Below are positions 1 to 9,689 of a stretch of DNA of 64,000 nucleotides, in pieces. Source of the stretch: Semisulcospira habei (lineage: Eukaryota > Mollusca > Gastropoda > Semisulcospiridae); contig BTPG01000002.1 in assembly GCA_036245525.1 (NCBI GenBank), forward strand, positions 167,793,501 through 167,857,500, written 5' to 3'. Within the stretch, counting starts at the first letter, position 1. The number at the start of each line of letters is the position of its first letter. Under the pieces are notes generated by a model. It was not told the origin of the DNA. It was given only the letters and a program-made list of their open reading frames with translations, and did not search any database. A program made the position numbers and the translations under genes.

Positions 1-241
1 GAATTGCTTTTTCCACTGATACCAAATATGTTGGGGTATGATATGATTTTTACAACAGACAAGGCCAATGAAATGTGTCAAAATTACTATGGTAGCAGGG
101 AAGTGAACAATGAACAATGAACCTTTATTTTATAACGGTAAAAGTATTTGGTAACAGGACCAATTTTAAAACTTGCCGTTACTACCATTAAGCTAAGAAC
201 TACCATTGAACACTATCACAAACTAAACAACAGTTTCACAC
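1..241 (-). repeat. LINE/SINE 3' tail-like repeat copy
   Basis: Bases 100-190 contain GAACAATGAACAATGAAC followed by a stretch that matches, in the opposite orientation, the block at 62285-62372 (ACGGCAAG.., TGGTAACAGGACC). Both end in a short ATGAACA-type tandem tail, as 3' ends of non-LTR elements do. No coding part is present. Confidence 0.5.
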
Positions 242-428
242 GAAAGTAAATAAAAGCTCACAGGCACAAACACTCTCTACACCACAGACACACATTCTAC
301 ACCACACACATACACACAGAGACACACGCACATACTGCAGCACACGCAAATACACATAAACACACACACCAACGCACACACACACTACACAACATGCATA
401 CACACACTCACATGACCCCCCCCCCCCT
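242..428. repeat. CA-rich microsatellite followed by poly-C tract
   Basis: An imperfect CACACA-rich tract runs to about 415, followed directly by an 11-base C run at 417-427. A second short CA tract lies at 838-867. Simple intronic repeat; open frames over it are low-complexity artefacts. Confidence 0.8.
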
Positions 429-569
429 TCTTCCCCAGAGCAACAGTGAGGTACAATTTCCATAGAAAAACAATGTAAAAATACAGTTCAACAAAGTGAG
501 CCAAAGTAAGGCATATGCTCAGGGTGAAAAACCTAGCTGGCAGACTACGGTGGCAAAAGGTTAACCCTC

Positions 570-774
570 TTAACCCAATGACCGCATTTCTAATCTTTTG
601 GAGGCACTGTCTAACGACTATGTACCAGCTGTTGGAGATGGATTGATCATGATAATTCAAGGGCAGTACCAGATGAGCTTGACGCCTGAAGGTGCCAAGC
701 TCATCTGGCACTACTCTTGAATTATCATGATCATTCAATCTCCTGCTGCAGGGTCCCAGGGCTAAATGGCTTAA
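570..774. repeat. TTAA-bounded foldback element (family H1)
   Basis: Bounded by TTAA on both sides. The right end reads GGGCTAAATGGC and the left CCCAATGACC. The inner part is a long palindrome: GGAGATGGATTGATCATGAT then CCAGATGAGCTTG, and their inverse copies AAGCTCATCTGG and ATCATGATCATTC. The TTAA target and CCC ends suggest a piggyBac-type MITE. Confidence 0.6.
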
Positions 775-955
775 CTTTAGCAAAATAATTATATAAAAAC
801 ATACCAAATTTTCATACGTCCATCTAAGCTCTCTCTCTCACACACACACACACAACACACACACAGATGCATGGTCATGCATGCATTCAACAGCCTATCG
901 TGCAGTCATTTAAGCATGCATAATCAGCTGTAGCGATGACACAAAAAGCACTTAC

Positions 956-1070
956 TCAAAATACGCAGAAATCCACTGTGGCCCAACAAAGGTGAAGGTC
1001 TTGTCTGGAAGGTCCCAGTCATCAAGGTCATTCACGTACACACGTCCAACCGCCAGTGGCCCAAACTGAC
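956..1070 (-). CDS. CadN-like cadherin, exon 12 (last in window)
   Basis: Acceptor GTGTTTGCAG and donor TTTTGA/GTAAGT. It encodes GQFGPLAVGRVYVNDLDDWD and LPDKTFTFVGPQWISAYF. The GRVY..D.DDWDLPDK.F motif marks the region after the last cadherin repeat of CadN-like type III cadherins, before the EGF/laminin-G part. Those later domains, the membrane segment and the catenin-binding tail would lie below position 1, outside the window. This is the best single piece of evidence for the family. Confidence 0.88.
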
Positions 1071-1120
1071 CTGCAAACACACAATTTGTGTGCAAAGCTT
1101 TCAATACACCGAGTTCACAC

Positions 1121-1322
1121 TTCACCCATATCATACTGAGGCTAAAAGCTTCAAATTTGTACACTGCCATATGCAAGCTACATTATAGATAGTACTTACA
1201 GATAAGGATATAGACCAACGACTTTAGTTCAAGGGTGGCGCCAAGCTATTCTGGCACTACCCTTGAACTATTTTAGTCAAACTTATTTTACACACTGGTG
1301 TATTCTGAATGATAAGGGTTAA
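1121..1322. repeat. TTAA-bounded foldback element (family H2)
   Basis: It starts near CCCATATCATACTGAGGC and ends GAATGATAAGGG/TTAA. The centre is the inverted pair TTCAAGGGTGGCGCC and CTGGCACTACCCTTGAAC. Near-identical copies lie at 18272-18495 and 40519-40742. Confidence 0.6.
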
Positions 1323-1370
1323 CCCCCTTGTGCATGCCACCACCAGTACTAAAAACAGGGTAGCCCATTT

Positions 1371-1570
1371 AGCCTGATGCACAACAGCAGGAGATGGATC
1401 AACCATGATAATTCAAGGGTAGTGCCAGATTAGCTTGGCCGCTGGTGGCACCAAGCTAATCTGGCACTACCCTTGAATTCTCATGGTTGATCCATCCCCT
1501 GCAAATGGTACATTGTCATTTGGTGACCTCCAACATTAGGGAAATGCAGCATTGGGGCTAAATGCTTTAA
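1371..1570. repeat. Foldback element (family H1)
   Basis: CCCATTTAGCC at the left and GGGGCTAAATG at the right enclose a palindrome of about 110 bases, GGAGATGGATCAACCATGAT against ATCCATCCCCTGC, with the AAGCTAATCTGGCAC core on both arms. Degenerate TTAA at the right side. Confidence 0.55.
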
Positions 1571-1617
1571 AAAATAAGTTTTCAACAGTTATCTAAACAA
1601 GCATATAGCAAACTAAC

Positions 1618-1839
1618 CTTTGTAGTTGTAGACGAAGACGTCCTGGTGGCCAGGACTCTGGTTGTTGTCATTGATGTCAGCGATGGTGACAGTGAGAGTG
1701 TTGGTGCCGGTCTGGCTGCGGTTGTCGTTGGTGCCGTACATGTCCCACATCACGATGGGGATGAGGTAGTACTTCTGCTTTTCGCGGTCGAATGACATGT
1801 CTGTGGTGATTAGCGCTGATCCGTTGCTGCCGGCACTAC
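1618..1839 (-). CDS. CadN-like cadherin, exon 11
   Basis: Acceptor TTTGTCACCAG and donor TACAAAG/GTTAGT. It encodes GSAGSNGSALITTDMSFDRE, KQKYYLIPIVMWDMYGTNDN and TLTVTIADINDNNQSPGHQD, ending VFVYNYKG. The FDRE...YY.IPIV..D and IADINDN...P......VYNYKG signatures are what I know from CadN-type cadherins of invertebrates. They support that assignment over Fat, Dachsous or protocadherins. Confidence 0.9.
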
Positions 1840-1867
1840 CTGGTGACAAAATACGGCAGGTGCAGAC

Positions 1868-2057
1868 GGTCAGCCCATTTTGCCAGATGCACTAAAGTAT
1901 TGCAGGAGATGGACAACCATGATAATTCCAGGGTAGTGCCAATTCAAAGCTAATCTGGCACTACCTTTGAATTATCATGGTCAGTCAATCTCCTGCAACT
2001 GGTACATTGTCATCAATTAACACCTCAAAACTTTGGTTACAGTAGCCTCAGGGTTAA
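1868..2057. repeat. Foldback element (family H1)
   Basis: Palindromic copy of the same family: GGAGATGGACAACCATGAT on one arm and ATCATGGTCAGTCAATCTCC on the other. It ends in CAGGGTTAA and abuts the next copy. Confidence 0.55.
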
Positions 2058-2062
2058 CCCTT

Positions 2063-2263
2063 TTAACCCCACAGCTGCATTTCCAAACTTTTGGAGGCAC
2101 TAAGGACTATGCACCAGTTGTAAAAGATGAATTGACCATGATAATTCCAGGGTAGTACCAGATGAGCTTGGCGCCTGAAGGCGCCAAGCTCATCTGGCAC
2201 TACCCTTGAATAATCATGATCAATCTATCTCCTGCTGCAGGGTCCCAGGGCTAAATGGGTTAA
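2063..2263. repeat. TTAA-bounded foldback element (family H1)
   Basis: TTAA/CCCCACAGC at the left and GGGCTAAATGGG/TTAA at the right. The centre is GCTTGGCGCCTGAAGGCGCC flanked by inverted AAGCTCATCTGGCAC arms. The best-preserved H1 copy in this intron. Confidence 0.6.
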
Positions 2264-2798
2264 ATTATAGACAGTGAACTTATGCATATATAACAACGCT
2301 GGATGTTACAAATGTTGGGTATTAGGGTATGTCTTTTTCTTAACTCATTGTACCCTAAGGCTGAAATCCCCAAATTTTGCCGTTGTCCTCTGAAGACTGC
2401 ATTGCAGTGCAGGACACAGATCGACAATGACAGTTCAAGGGCGTTGCTAAACATTATGTAATTTTTATCTAGTTACTTTGTCAGATTTTTCGATTTGCCC
2501 GCCAATGTCGTTATGGGCATGCTATTGAATTTGCCCCAAATGCAACTCATCTTAAAAAGTCTCTTCTATAAATATGGGATACTACATCTCCTGGCCTATT
2601 CTGATAGCCAGGATTACACTACAGGAGTAGTTGGGTTGACCGTGACTTGTGCGAGGCGACAAGCTATTCTGGCACGATCCTTGAACTAACATGGACTATC
2701 TACCTGTCTCCCTAAAGGAACCTTCAGAGAACAATCCACAATTTGGGATGGTTGTTGCTCCTATAGGAGCCAATCCTTTGTAACAGTTGTGCCAAAAA

Positions 2799-3016
2799 TG
2801 ATTTTTTTTTCTAAAATGTATTTTTTTGAAAACTACTTACCGATGGCATTACTATCTGGAATACACTCTATTGCCTATAGATTTCAGCAAAAGTTGTGTA
2901 TAGCACACAACTGGGGAGGAGACACCGGGGATCCAAGCACTAGGACCCCGGGTGGCCTCCTCTTACTACCCTATCCCGGCGAGCACAGGGCGACCTCATC
3001 AGTTTCACACTTAGCC
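2799..3016. repeat. 3' inverted terminal repeat of element A
   Basis: Inverse copy of 9069-9267. Landmarks are CTTACCGATGGCATTACT, then GGAATACACTCTATTGCC, TTGTGTATAGCACACAACTG and GACACCGGGGATCCAAGC. On the minus strand the terminus reads CGGTAAGT, a perfect splice-donor consensus. Confidence 0.88.
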
Positions 3017-3052
3017 ACAAGAGGCAAGCGGGGCAGGTGGGAGGGCCATCCG

Positions 3053-3151
3053 AGTAATGCCATCGGTAAGTATTTTTCAAAAAACTACATTTTAGAAAAA
3101 AAATTCATTTGTTTTTTCAAAATACATTACCGATGGCATTACTATCTGGAA
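3053..3151. repeat. Internal complementary region of element A
   Basis: Reads AGTAATGCCATCGGTAAG (inverse of the 3' terminus) followed through an A/T stretch by CATTTGTTTTTTC and ATTACCGATGGCATTACT (inverse of the 5' terminus). It is thus a copy of the head-to-tail circle junction, the diagnostic internal complementary region of DIRS elements. The preceding block GCAAGCGGGGCAGGTGGG (3026-3043) recurs in all six elements. Confidence 0.85.
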
Positions 3152-3235
3152 GAATGGCGAACAGGCGGAGGGTGCCGCACCTAACCATAACCCAACCACT
3201 CCGCCGGCCCCATCGAGAGAGAACTCCCGACGATT

Positions 3236-4498
3236 TCAGCTATGACATACCCAAGACGCCAGCGGCGCTCGGAGGGAGTGCTGGGCCGCGGAGATGTCGC
3301 CCACTCGTGCCAGGGAGTCACGTTGGCCGGATAGGTCTCTAAGGTAGAAGCGTACGAAAGTGGAGTCTGAGCGCCAGCCACCCGCTGTCACAATATCTTT
3401 GACCGAGCAGTTGCGGTCCAGGGCTAGACTGGTGGCTACTGCTCTCACTTCATGCGCCCGGATTTGTAAGAGCTCAGCGCCGCGTGGGGAGAGGTCCTGG
3501 TAGGCTGACCTAATCACCCACCGCAGCCAGGATGACACGGTCTGGGCCGAGATGTCGTGTCTGCCCGCAGACAAAGGTAGGAAGAGGTGCGAGCGCCCCC
3601 GGCGTTGTGGCCTAGAGCGGCGCAGGTAAATCCTTAGCGCCCGCACTGGGTCCTGTTACCGCGATCCAGGGGAGAGGTCTGCTCCACGGAGGGGCCGTAT
3701 AGTCAGCATCTGAGGGGCCGCCGCAGGGCGGCGGTTCTTGGCCAGGAAGGACGGATCGGGGAGCAGCTGTGCCGAGCTGTCGGACCGAAATTGCAAACAG
3801 GCTGGGAGCATCGAGAGCGCGTGAAGCTCGCTGACTCGGGACGCTGTAGCGAGAGCCAGAAGGAAACAGGTCTTCCGGGTCAAATCTGAGAACCGAGCCA
3901 AGGGGAGGGGTTCAAACCGGTCCGTATTCAACCACGTCAGTACCCAGGCAAGATCCCACCGGGGTACTAGGGAACGTGAAACCGGACGTCGGAGTTCAAA
4001 GTGAGCCAGTAAATCCGACAGGTCCTTGCAGGCGCCTGGGTCCGGAAGACTCAGGTGGCGGTAGGTGTCCGCGATCATAGCGCGGTAGCCCTTGATGGTG
4101 ACCGGGGCTAAGCCTTGGTTGTCGAAGAGCCACAGGAAGAACTCCGCCAGTTGGTGGGAGGCTAGGCTAGTGGGAGGGAGTCCATGGGAGGCGCACCAGG
4201 TCTGAAAGACCCTCCACTTGCCTTCGTACACCTTCCTTGTAGAGAGTCTGCGGGCTGCTGCAATTGCCGCCACTGCAGCATCCGAGAAACCTCTAGCGGC
4301 GAGGGCTTGCCGGACAACCTCCAAGCGTGTAGGCGGAGGCGTTCCGGGCACGGATGGAAGAGCTGCTGACGGGGCTGCTTGAGCATCGTGGGAGGGGTAG
4401 GAAGCTCCAGGGGAGGGTCCGTCGCAAGCGCGAGGAGGTCCGTGGTCCAGCTCTTGGTCCAGTTGAAGGGGGCCACCAGCAAGAGGACCGCCGAGCAT
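3236..4498 (-). pseudogene. DIRS tyrosine recombinase of A (one nonsense codon)
   Basis: About 420 codons. An ATG at 4498 fits the family length and overlaps the end of the upstream polyprotein in another frame. N-terminal DNA-binding part: STRKVYEGKWRVFQTWC. Catalytic part: first Arg in TASRVSELHAL, the HxxR box in IRAHEVRAVATSLAL, and the nucleophile Tyr in FVRFYLRDLSG. It integrates the circular cDNA in DIRS elements. A single in-frame TAA at 3658-3656 separates the first catalytic Arg from the HxxR-Tyr part, so this copy cannot make active enzyme without readthrough. Confidence 0.9.
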
Positions 4499-6378
4499 CC
4501 TAGAAGCTTCCGCAGCACCTTCGGAACGAGGACTGAAGGGGGGTAGGCGTAAGCAATCAGGCCGTCCCAAGGGATGGCGAGCGCATCCACTGCACAAGCG
4601 AGCGGATCCGGGACTGGAGAGACGTAGACCGGGAGCTGGTTGTTCCATCTGGTGGCAAACAGATCCACTAGCGGCGTTTCCCAGTGAAAGCAGATCAGGC
4701 GAAAAATGTCCGGGCGTAGGGACCACTCCGTGTGGAGCAACTGTCCGCGTCGAGACAGGGCGTCCGCAATCACGTTGAGGTGGCCGGGGATGTGGCGGGC
4801 TCGTACAGTAATGCCCCGATCCCTGCACCAGAGGAGAAGGTGGTACAGTAGAATGCAAAGGGAGGGTGAGTGAGTGCCCCCCTGATTCTGTATGTAAGCC
4901 ACCACCGTCGAGTTGTCGGAGAGCATGAGGACTTCCTGATTGGCCAAGGTCTCCTGCCAAACGTCGAGTGCCAACCCAACTGCCTTCAGTTCCAGCCAGT
5001 TGATGTGTTTCCCTAACAGCTCCCGGGGCCAAACGCCCGAGGCCGAGAGAAAATCCGGTAACAGGTGTGCGCCCCAGCAGGCCTGGCTCGCATCTGTACA
5101 GAGAGACCACCGTGGCGGCGGGGAGTGTAGGGGCACCCCCGAAGCCAGCCAAGCGAGGTCCGCCCACCTCTCGAGGTGAGGACGAGCCAGAGGAGTGACT
5201 GGTACCAGATCCGACAGAGCGCCCGAGGAGGGTCACCAGTGAAGAAGGAGATGTAGCTGGAGAGGCCGAGCATAAAGTCTGCCCAAGGGAAGCAGGTCCG
5301 CAGCCGCACTGAGGAGGCCCAGGAGCTGAAGCCAGACCCTGGTGGTGAAGGAGGATCCCATCCCCATCGAAGTCGCTAAGTCGACAATCTTCTGCCGCCT
5401 GGCCAGAGGCAGGCGGACAAGGTTGAGGTCGGTCAGGAATTCCATCCCCAGATGTAGAAACCGTCGAGAGGGAGAAAGATCGGATTTCCCCAAATTGAGC
5501 AGGAAACCGAGATGACGCAGAAGGGAAAGCAGGGCATCTCTGTCCGTCTGGAGTGCTGCGGAAACCAAGTTGCGCAGTAGAAGGTCGTCCAAGTAATTGG
5601 AGGCCGGGCTCAGGGAGCGCTGACGGAAGTAGGCCATCACGGCGTCGAGCAGTCTCGTAAATACCCACGGACTGATGTTGAGGCCGAAAGGAAGGGCACA
5701 GAACTGGTAGACGATCCCCCCAAAGGCAAACCGAGACGACGGATGAATCGGGACGTGCAGATAGGTGTCTGACAGATCGAGGCTGATCGCGAAGTCCATC
5801 GGTCGGACGGCCGCACGGAGTGTCCTGGCCGTCTCCATCCTGAAACGAGGGGCCAAAATGAACTTGTTTAGCGCCGATAAGTCGATAACTGGACGCCACT
5901 TGCCGCCTGGTTTGGGGACTAGAAAGAGGCGGCTGTAGAACGCCGGAGAGTCCTGCCGCGCAACCACCTCTGTCGCCGCTTTGGTGAGGAGGGCCGCCAC
6001 TTCCCCGCACAGAGCGTCTGCCTGTGTGCCGTCGAGCGGTTCCTGGGTCCACATGGGTGACCTGCGAAGAGGTGGAGGAGACAGGAACGAAAGTTGCAGG
6101 CCTGAGGTAACCGTGAAAAGAATCCAGGGGTCGTCCGGGAACAGCGATCTCCAAAGATCGTTGAAGAGCGACAGCCGCCTGCCGACAGGAGACCCGAGGA
6201 CTGAGGGCGGGGGCGGTGGTGGGGGCGAGTCAATGAGCCCGACCGCGGCCCGATTTACGGGCGCCGCGGGGCCAAGAAAGGCGAGGGGCGGGGCCGGCCT
6301 GAGGAGCCTGGAAAGGACGGGCCCGACCTCGCGAAGATCCGACTGGAAGAACGGAGGGCCTGAAAGACCGCCGGGCAC
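4162..6378 (-). pseudogene. DIRS RT-RNase H-MT-like polyprotein of A (one nonsense codon)
   Basis: Frame open from 6378 to 4162 (about 739 codons) except for a TGA at 5235-5233, probably a CpG-to-TpG change since homologous copies have Arg there. RT: YSRLFLVPKPGGKWRPVIDL, SLDLSDTY and the catalytic NYLDDLLLRN. RNase H: CTDASQACWGAHLL, LELKAV, LSDNSTVVAYIQ and HIPGHLNVIADALS. The downstream block DLFATRWNNQLPVYVSP...AYAYPPSVLVPKVL...LLVAPFNW corresponds to the region often called the methyltransferase domain of DIRS; that label is from family knowledge. A four-residue in-frame deletion sits before the palm (VPIHPSSRFAF). The start overlaps gag by about 150 nt in the +1 frame. Confidence 0.88.
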
Positions 6379-7474
6379 GACCCCCGGCCGGGCGGGGGGC
6401 GCGAAAGCGGGTCGAGGCTGGGTTAGATGCCGGCTTGGGCCACAAGTCCTTGGAAGATTCCTTTATGGTCTGCCAAGTGTCGCCGAACAGCTGAGGACCA
6501 CCTAAGGGGGCTTGACGGAGCTGGGTCTTCACTGACAAGGGAAGGTCCGAGCAGAGGCGCAAAAGGGTATCCCGCCTCCAGAGGTCGCAATTGGCAGCTG
6601 CTGCCATGGCGTTGGCGGAGGAATGGTAGGCGGCCCGGTTGGCCGCTATCAGGATGGACTGCACGTCACGGAGCGGGGACTGAACCTCCAGGTCCCAAGT
6701 ATTCTGTAGGCACTGCAGAGCTGCCTGGGTAGCCAGCTCCAAGAATCCCGAACACGCCAGCGAGTTCCGCGCTAAGGAGGCGATCCTGTCGAGAGGCCGA
6801 GGCCAAGAGTTCTGGACAAGCCTGCGGCCGCCCGCCTGCACTAAGGCCGCCGCATCCACCGCTGGAAGAGGTATGGCGAAGGCTTGGGAGTGTCCAGCGT
6901 ACCAGGTCTGGCGGAAGCTCAAGTTGATTCCCACAGGCCAACGAGCGGCGGTAAAGTATCCCGTGTCGCCGAAAGCGTCGTTTCGCAGCTGGGCGGAGAA
7001 AGCATCAGTGAGGTCTCGAAAGCCGGCTGGCTGCGGGAGGGACTTGCGGCGCTTGACTTGCCTCTGCGCGTCGACCATGGCCGAAGCTTGTCTCTTCGGA
7101 GGAGGCGAAGGCGGACAGAAGTCGGGAGGTAGGTACTTGGCGATAAGCCTGGATGCCTCACCCAGGGCGTGGACCGTCTGCGATCTGAGCGATGGGCCGG
7201 CGACGTCTGACGAGGCAGAGGCCGACGAGACAGCGGAAAGGCGGGACGGAGATCCAGCCGCCGAGTCCTGCAAGAAGATCGCCGAGGCCGAGTCCGTCGG
7301 ATGAAGGCTGAGGACGTCCGGTTCCAAAAACTGATCCTCTCGCGGAAAAGACGAAAGAGGCGAGCGGCTACGAGAGCGCCGCACCGCCGCACGCGAGGTA
7401 GACGTAGCCGCCCGCGACGCACGCAGAGAGGGGCGCCGCGGCGACGGAGGGACCGTGGCAAAACGACGGTCCAC
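6230..7474 (-). CDS. DIRS gag-like protein of A, main open frame
   Basis: An open frame of 414 codons, basic and Ser/Arg/Pro-rich at the N-terminus, with a conserved middle shared with B and C: NLSFRQTWYAGHSQAF, LARNSLACSGFLELATQAAL, ANRAAYHSSANAMAAAANCD, QLRQAPLGG. It should form the nucleoprotein coat of the element. The true N-terminus is upstream (ATG near 8765), in pieces separated by poly-G tracts and indels. The 3' end overlaps the RT frame. No known enzymatic domain. Confidence 0.75.
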   Translation of the reverse strand: MDRRFATVPPSPRRPSLRASRAATSTSRAAVRRSRSRSPLSSFPREDQFLEPDVLSLHPTDSASAIFLQDSAAGSPSRLSAVSSASASSDVAGPSLRSQTVHALGEASRLIAKYLPPDFCPPSPPPKRQASAMVDAQRQVKRRKSLPQPAGFRDLTDAFSAQLRNDAFGDTGYFTAARWPVGINLSFRQTWYAGHSQAFAIPLPAVDAAALVQAGGRRLVQNSWPRPLDRIASLARNSLACSGFLELATQAALQCLQNTWDLEVQSPLRDVQSILIAANRAAYHSSANAMAAAANCDLWRRDTLLRLCSDLPLSVKTQLRQAPLGGPQLFGDTWQTIKESSKDLWPKPASNPASTRFRAPRPAGGRARRSFRPSVLPVGSSRGRARPFQAPQAGPAPRLSWPRGARKSGRGRAH

Positions 7475-7554
7475 CTCGAAGTCGGGATCCGCACGCGGAA
7501 GCCGACGTGAGTGGCGTAGCCGCGATCGGAAAACCGACGAAGTGGTTTGGTCAC

Positions 7555-8460
7555 CCCTGGCCCGCCTGGGAGAACCGGTGCGGGGGGGGGGGGGGGGGGG
7601 GGGGGGGACCGCAAAGTGTCTCTCCTAGCCCGCTCAGGAAAGGCGGAGCGGGGAGGGGACGAATACCGGGCATGCGGCCCCACGTCCAACGCCTCGGAAC
7701 GTGGAGGATGCGCGACGATGTCTCACCGGGCCCGCCTGGTCGATACGGGGCGGGTCAGTCTAGGGTCACGCCAAGCCCGCTCAGGAAAGGCGGAGCGGGG
7801 AGGGGACGATCTATGAGCCCGCGGCCCCAGCTCCGAAGCCTCGGAGCGAGGGGGACGAGGGTCCGAGTCCCACCGGGCCCGTCTGGTCGATACGAGATGG
7901 GGGGGGGGGGGGGGGGGGGGACAGTCTAAGGTCACGCCAAGCCCGCTCAGGCGAAGCGAAGCGGGGAGGGAACAATTTATGACCACGCGACCCCCGCTCC
8001 GACGCCTCGGAGCGTGGGGGGCGAGAGTCAACCTCACCCCGGGCCCGCCCAGGCGAGACGGGGCGGGCGGGCGGGGGGGGGGGGGGGGGGGGAAGAAAGC
8101 GAAGCATGCCGGGCCCGTTCAGAAAACACAGAGCGTGGAGGCAGCATTATTAACGGTCTCGAGTCACGTTCCGAAGCCTCGGTGCGTGAGTGAGAGCTTT
8201 TCTTATCACGTTTTCTCTCTTTCTTATGTTTGCGTTCAGTCACCCGCCCCCGCTCCGGACACCTAGAGCCGGGGGTGGCCGACGAACGCTCAGCTCTCCC
8301 AGACCGCTCGCCCGAAGCAGAGCGGGGGGTGGGAAACGATATGGGGCTCAAGCCACGCGCTAACGAAGCAGAGCGTGGGGAGCGTGACTCCGAAACTCGC
8401 CTACCCTGCTCTGAAGACTCGGAGAGGGGAGGGAGAACCTGCGAGGTAACGGTACAGGAA
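7555..8460 (-). repeat. Hairpin repeat array in the 5' gag region of A
   Basis: Alternating short palindromic units: CCCGCTCAGG...GCGGAGCGGGGAGGGG, CCGCTCCGACGCCTCGGAGCG and GGGCCCGCC...GGGCGGG. They recur three to four times and are interrupted by poly-G runs at 7582-7607, 7899-7920 and 8073-8092. Read on the coding strand they give peptide repeats such as SPPRSAFPERAWRDPRL. Element F holds the same unit type expanded about 23-fold. Confidence 0.75.
7582..7607 (+). repeat. Poly-G tract (26 G) in A
   Basis: Uninterrupted run of 26 G on the plus strand (poly-C on the coding strand) inside the gag repeat region. It destroys the reading frame. Two further runs are at 7899-7920 and 8073-8092. 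Length may be unreliable in the assembly. Confidence 0.9.
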
Positions 8461-8549
8461 GGGGACTTACCTGTGGGCCGGACAGCCCGAACGACGGAGC
8501 GGAGAGGAGCCCGAAGCGCCGAGGGAATGTGACGTCCACCCGTGGAGGA

Positions 8550-8765
8550 TCACCGGGGAGACAGAAGCGGGCGGGGGGGGCCGGTCACGTCTGTAGAAGT
8601 CCCACATGCGCGACCACCGGTCTTCCGTCCAAGCGGCGCAAACGTCACACGTTCCATCCGAAGAACAGCCCGAACACGGCAAGCAAGAGTCGTGTGCATC
8701 GTCTGCATCGTCCGGCCACTGTAAGTCCCCGCAGGGAGGCAAGTCTTCAACACAGACGAAGCCAT
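8550..8765 (-). pseudogene. Gag N-terminal cysteine-rich segment of A
   Basis: ATG at 8765 begins MASSVLKTC. After a one-base frame change the homologous cysteine cluster continues CGDLQWPDD, CLPCSGCSSDGTCDVC. It aligns with the spliced N-terminus of gag in B and C (MASWQVRTCTRCGQFQWPSD), but here no intron separates MAS from the cysteine domain. From 8780 to 9068 I see only non-coding leader. Confidence 0.65.
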
Positions 8766-9068
8766 AAGGCTGTAGGCCAACTACGCAGGCGAAGAAAAGT
8801 CAACCGTGCACAAACACAACAGGGCACAAGTCACGTGCGTCGTCGAACCCCAAGGCCAAGCCAAGAGTGAAGCTCACAAAGTCAGAGCCGGTAAAAACCG
8901 GTCTGCGCACAGTTCACAACTAGTCCAAGCAAAAAAATGGAAAAGCCACGAATGTAGTGAGTCCAGGGCTGAATCGAAAGACTCCAATTCAAGCCCAAAG
9001 TCAAATAATCACTGAAGCCGAAAAAACCCGTAGAACGGAGAAAGGCAAAAACTCGACCGTCCCCGGTC

Positions 9069-9267
9069 GAGCTATGAGTGAAACTGATGAGGTCGCCCTG
9101 TGCTCGCCGGGATAGGGTAGTAAGGGGAGGCCACCCGGGGTCCTAGTGCTTGGATCCCCGGTGTCTCCTCCCCAGTTGTGTGCTATACACAACTTTTGCT
9201 GAAATCTATAGGCAATAGAGTGTATTCCAGATAGTAATGCCATCGGTAATGTATTTTGAAAAAACAA
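9069..9267. repeat. 5' inverted terminal repeat of element A
   Basis: Inverse copy of 2799-3016, ending AGTAATGCCATCGGTAATG and TTTTGAAAAAACAA. The flank directly beyond (from 9273, TTTGGCTGTC) is a piece of the TTAA foldback family H3, so A inserted into or beside such an element. Confidence 0.85.
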
Positions 9268-9371
9268 CTAAACATTTGGCTGTCTATAAAGCTTTTTGTT
9301 GTGACAATTCCTGCAGGAAAAGTCACAACAAAGCGAGACCCACAGCCGAAGGCCTAAAGCAAAAGACGTAC

Positions 9372-9650
9372 CCGAGTTAAATCGGAACTTGAATTCTTGA
9401 CAAGATGGTTTGGCCGAACACGGACATGTAGCTGATCCATCAGTACACCTAGGCTCGGCGAACCCAAAAGGAGGCCCAAATGGTGGACCGTCTGGATCGT
9501 AACCGAGAACGGTCTGTACCTCCCTCCCTGGGGTAGCTGGCAAGTTCTCTGTCACGCGAGGCTGGTAGTCCTGCAGGAATTTGGGGTAGTTGTCGTTAAT
9601 ATCATCCAGATTGACTGTGAGGGTGGCTGTGCCGGTCAGAGGTGGGCTGC
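9372..9650 (-). CDS. CadN-like cadherin, exon 10
   Basis: Acceptor TTCCTTCTACAG and donor CTCGG/GTACGT. It encodes SPPLTGTATLTVNLDDINDN, then YPKFLQDYQPRVTENLPATP and a cysteine-bearing stretch (EPRCTDGSATCPCSAKPSC) ending KFRFNS. The DINDNYP linker is followed by an atypical terminal repeat, as expected for the last, divergent cadherin repeats of invertebrate CadN proteins. The phase fits both sides. The 5' end of element A is about 105 nt into the downstream intron. Confidence 0.88.
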
Positions 9651-9689
9651 CTGTAGAAGGAAAAGGAGCAGACAATGTGATAAATGAGA

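Larger units (their letters stand above)
2799..9267 (-). mobile_element. DIRS-type retrotransposon A (near full length)
   Basis: A 6.47-kb element in the sense orientation of the host gene, filling the intron between exons 10 and 11. It has inverted terminal repeats (2799-3016 and 9069-9267), an internal complementary region (3053-3151) that joins the inverse of both ends, and gag, RT-RNase H-MT-like and tyrosine recombinase genes in that order. No target duplication is visible, as expected for recombinase-driven insertion. The coding part is almost intact: one in-frame TGA in the polyprotein and one TAA in the recombinase. The 5' part of gag is broken by indels and poly-G tracts. Termini match element F, so A and F are one subfamily. 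Confidence 0.9.

Noticed and set aside
3656..6154. Long 832-codon open frame taken as one protein
   Set aside because: Only its last third (below about 4498) is the recombinase; the rest is a shadow of the RT-RNase H frame, rich in Pro/Ser/Arg with no motifs.
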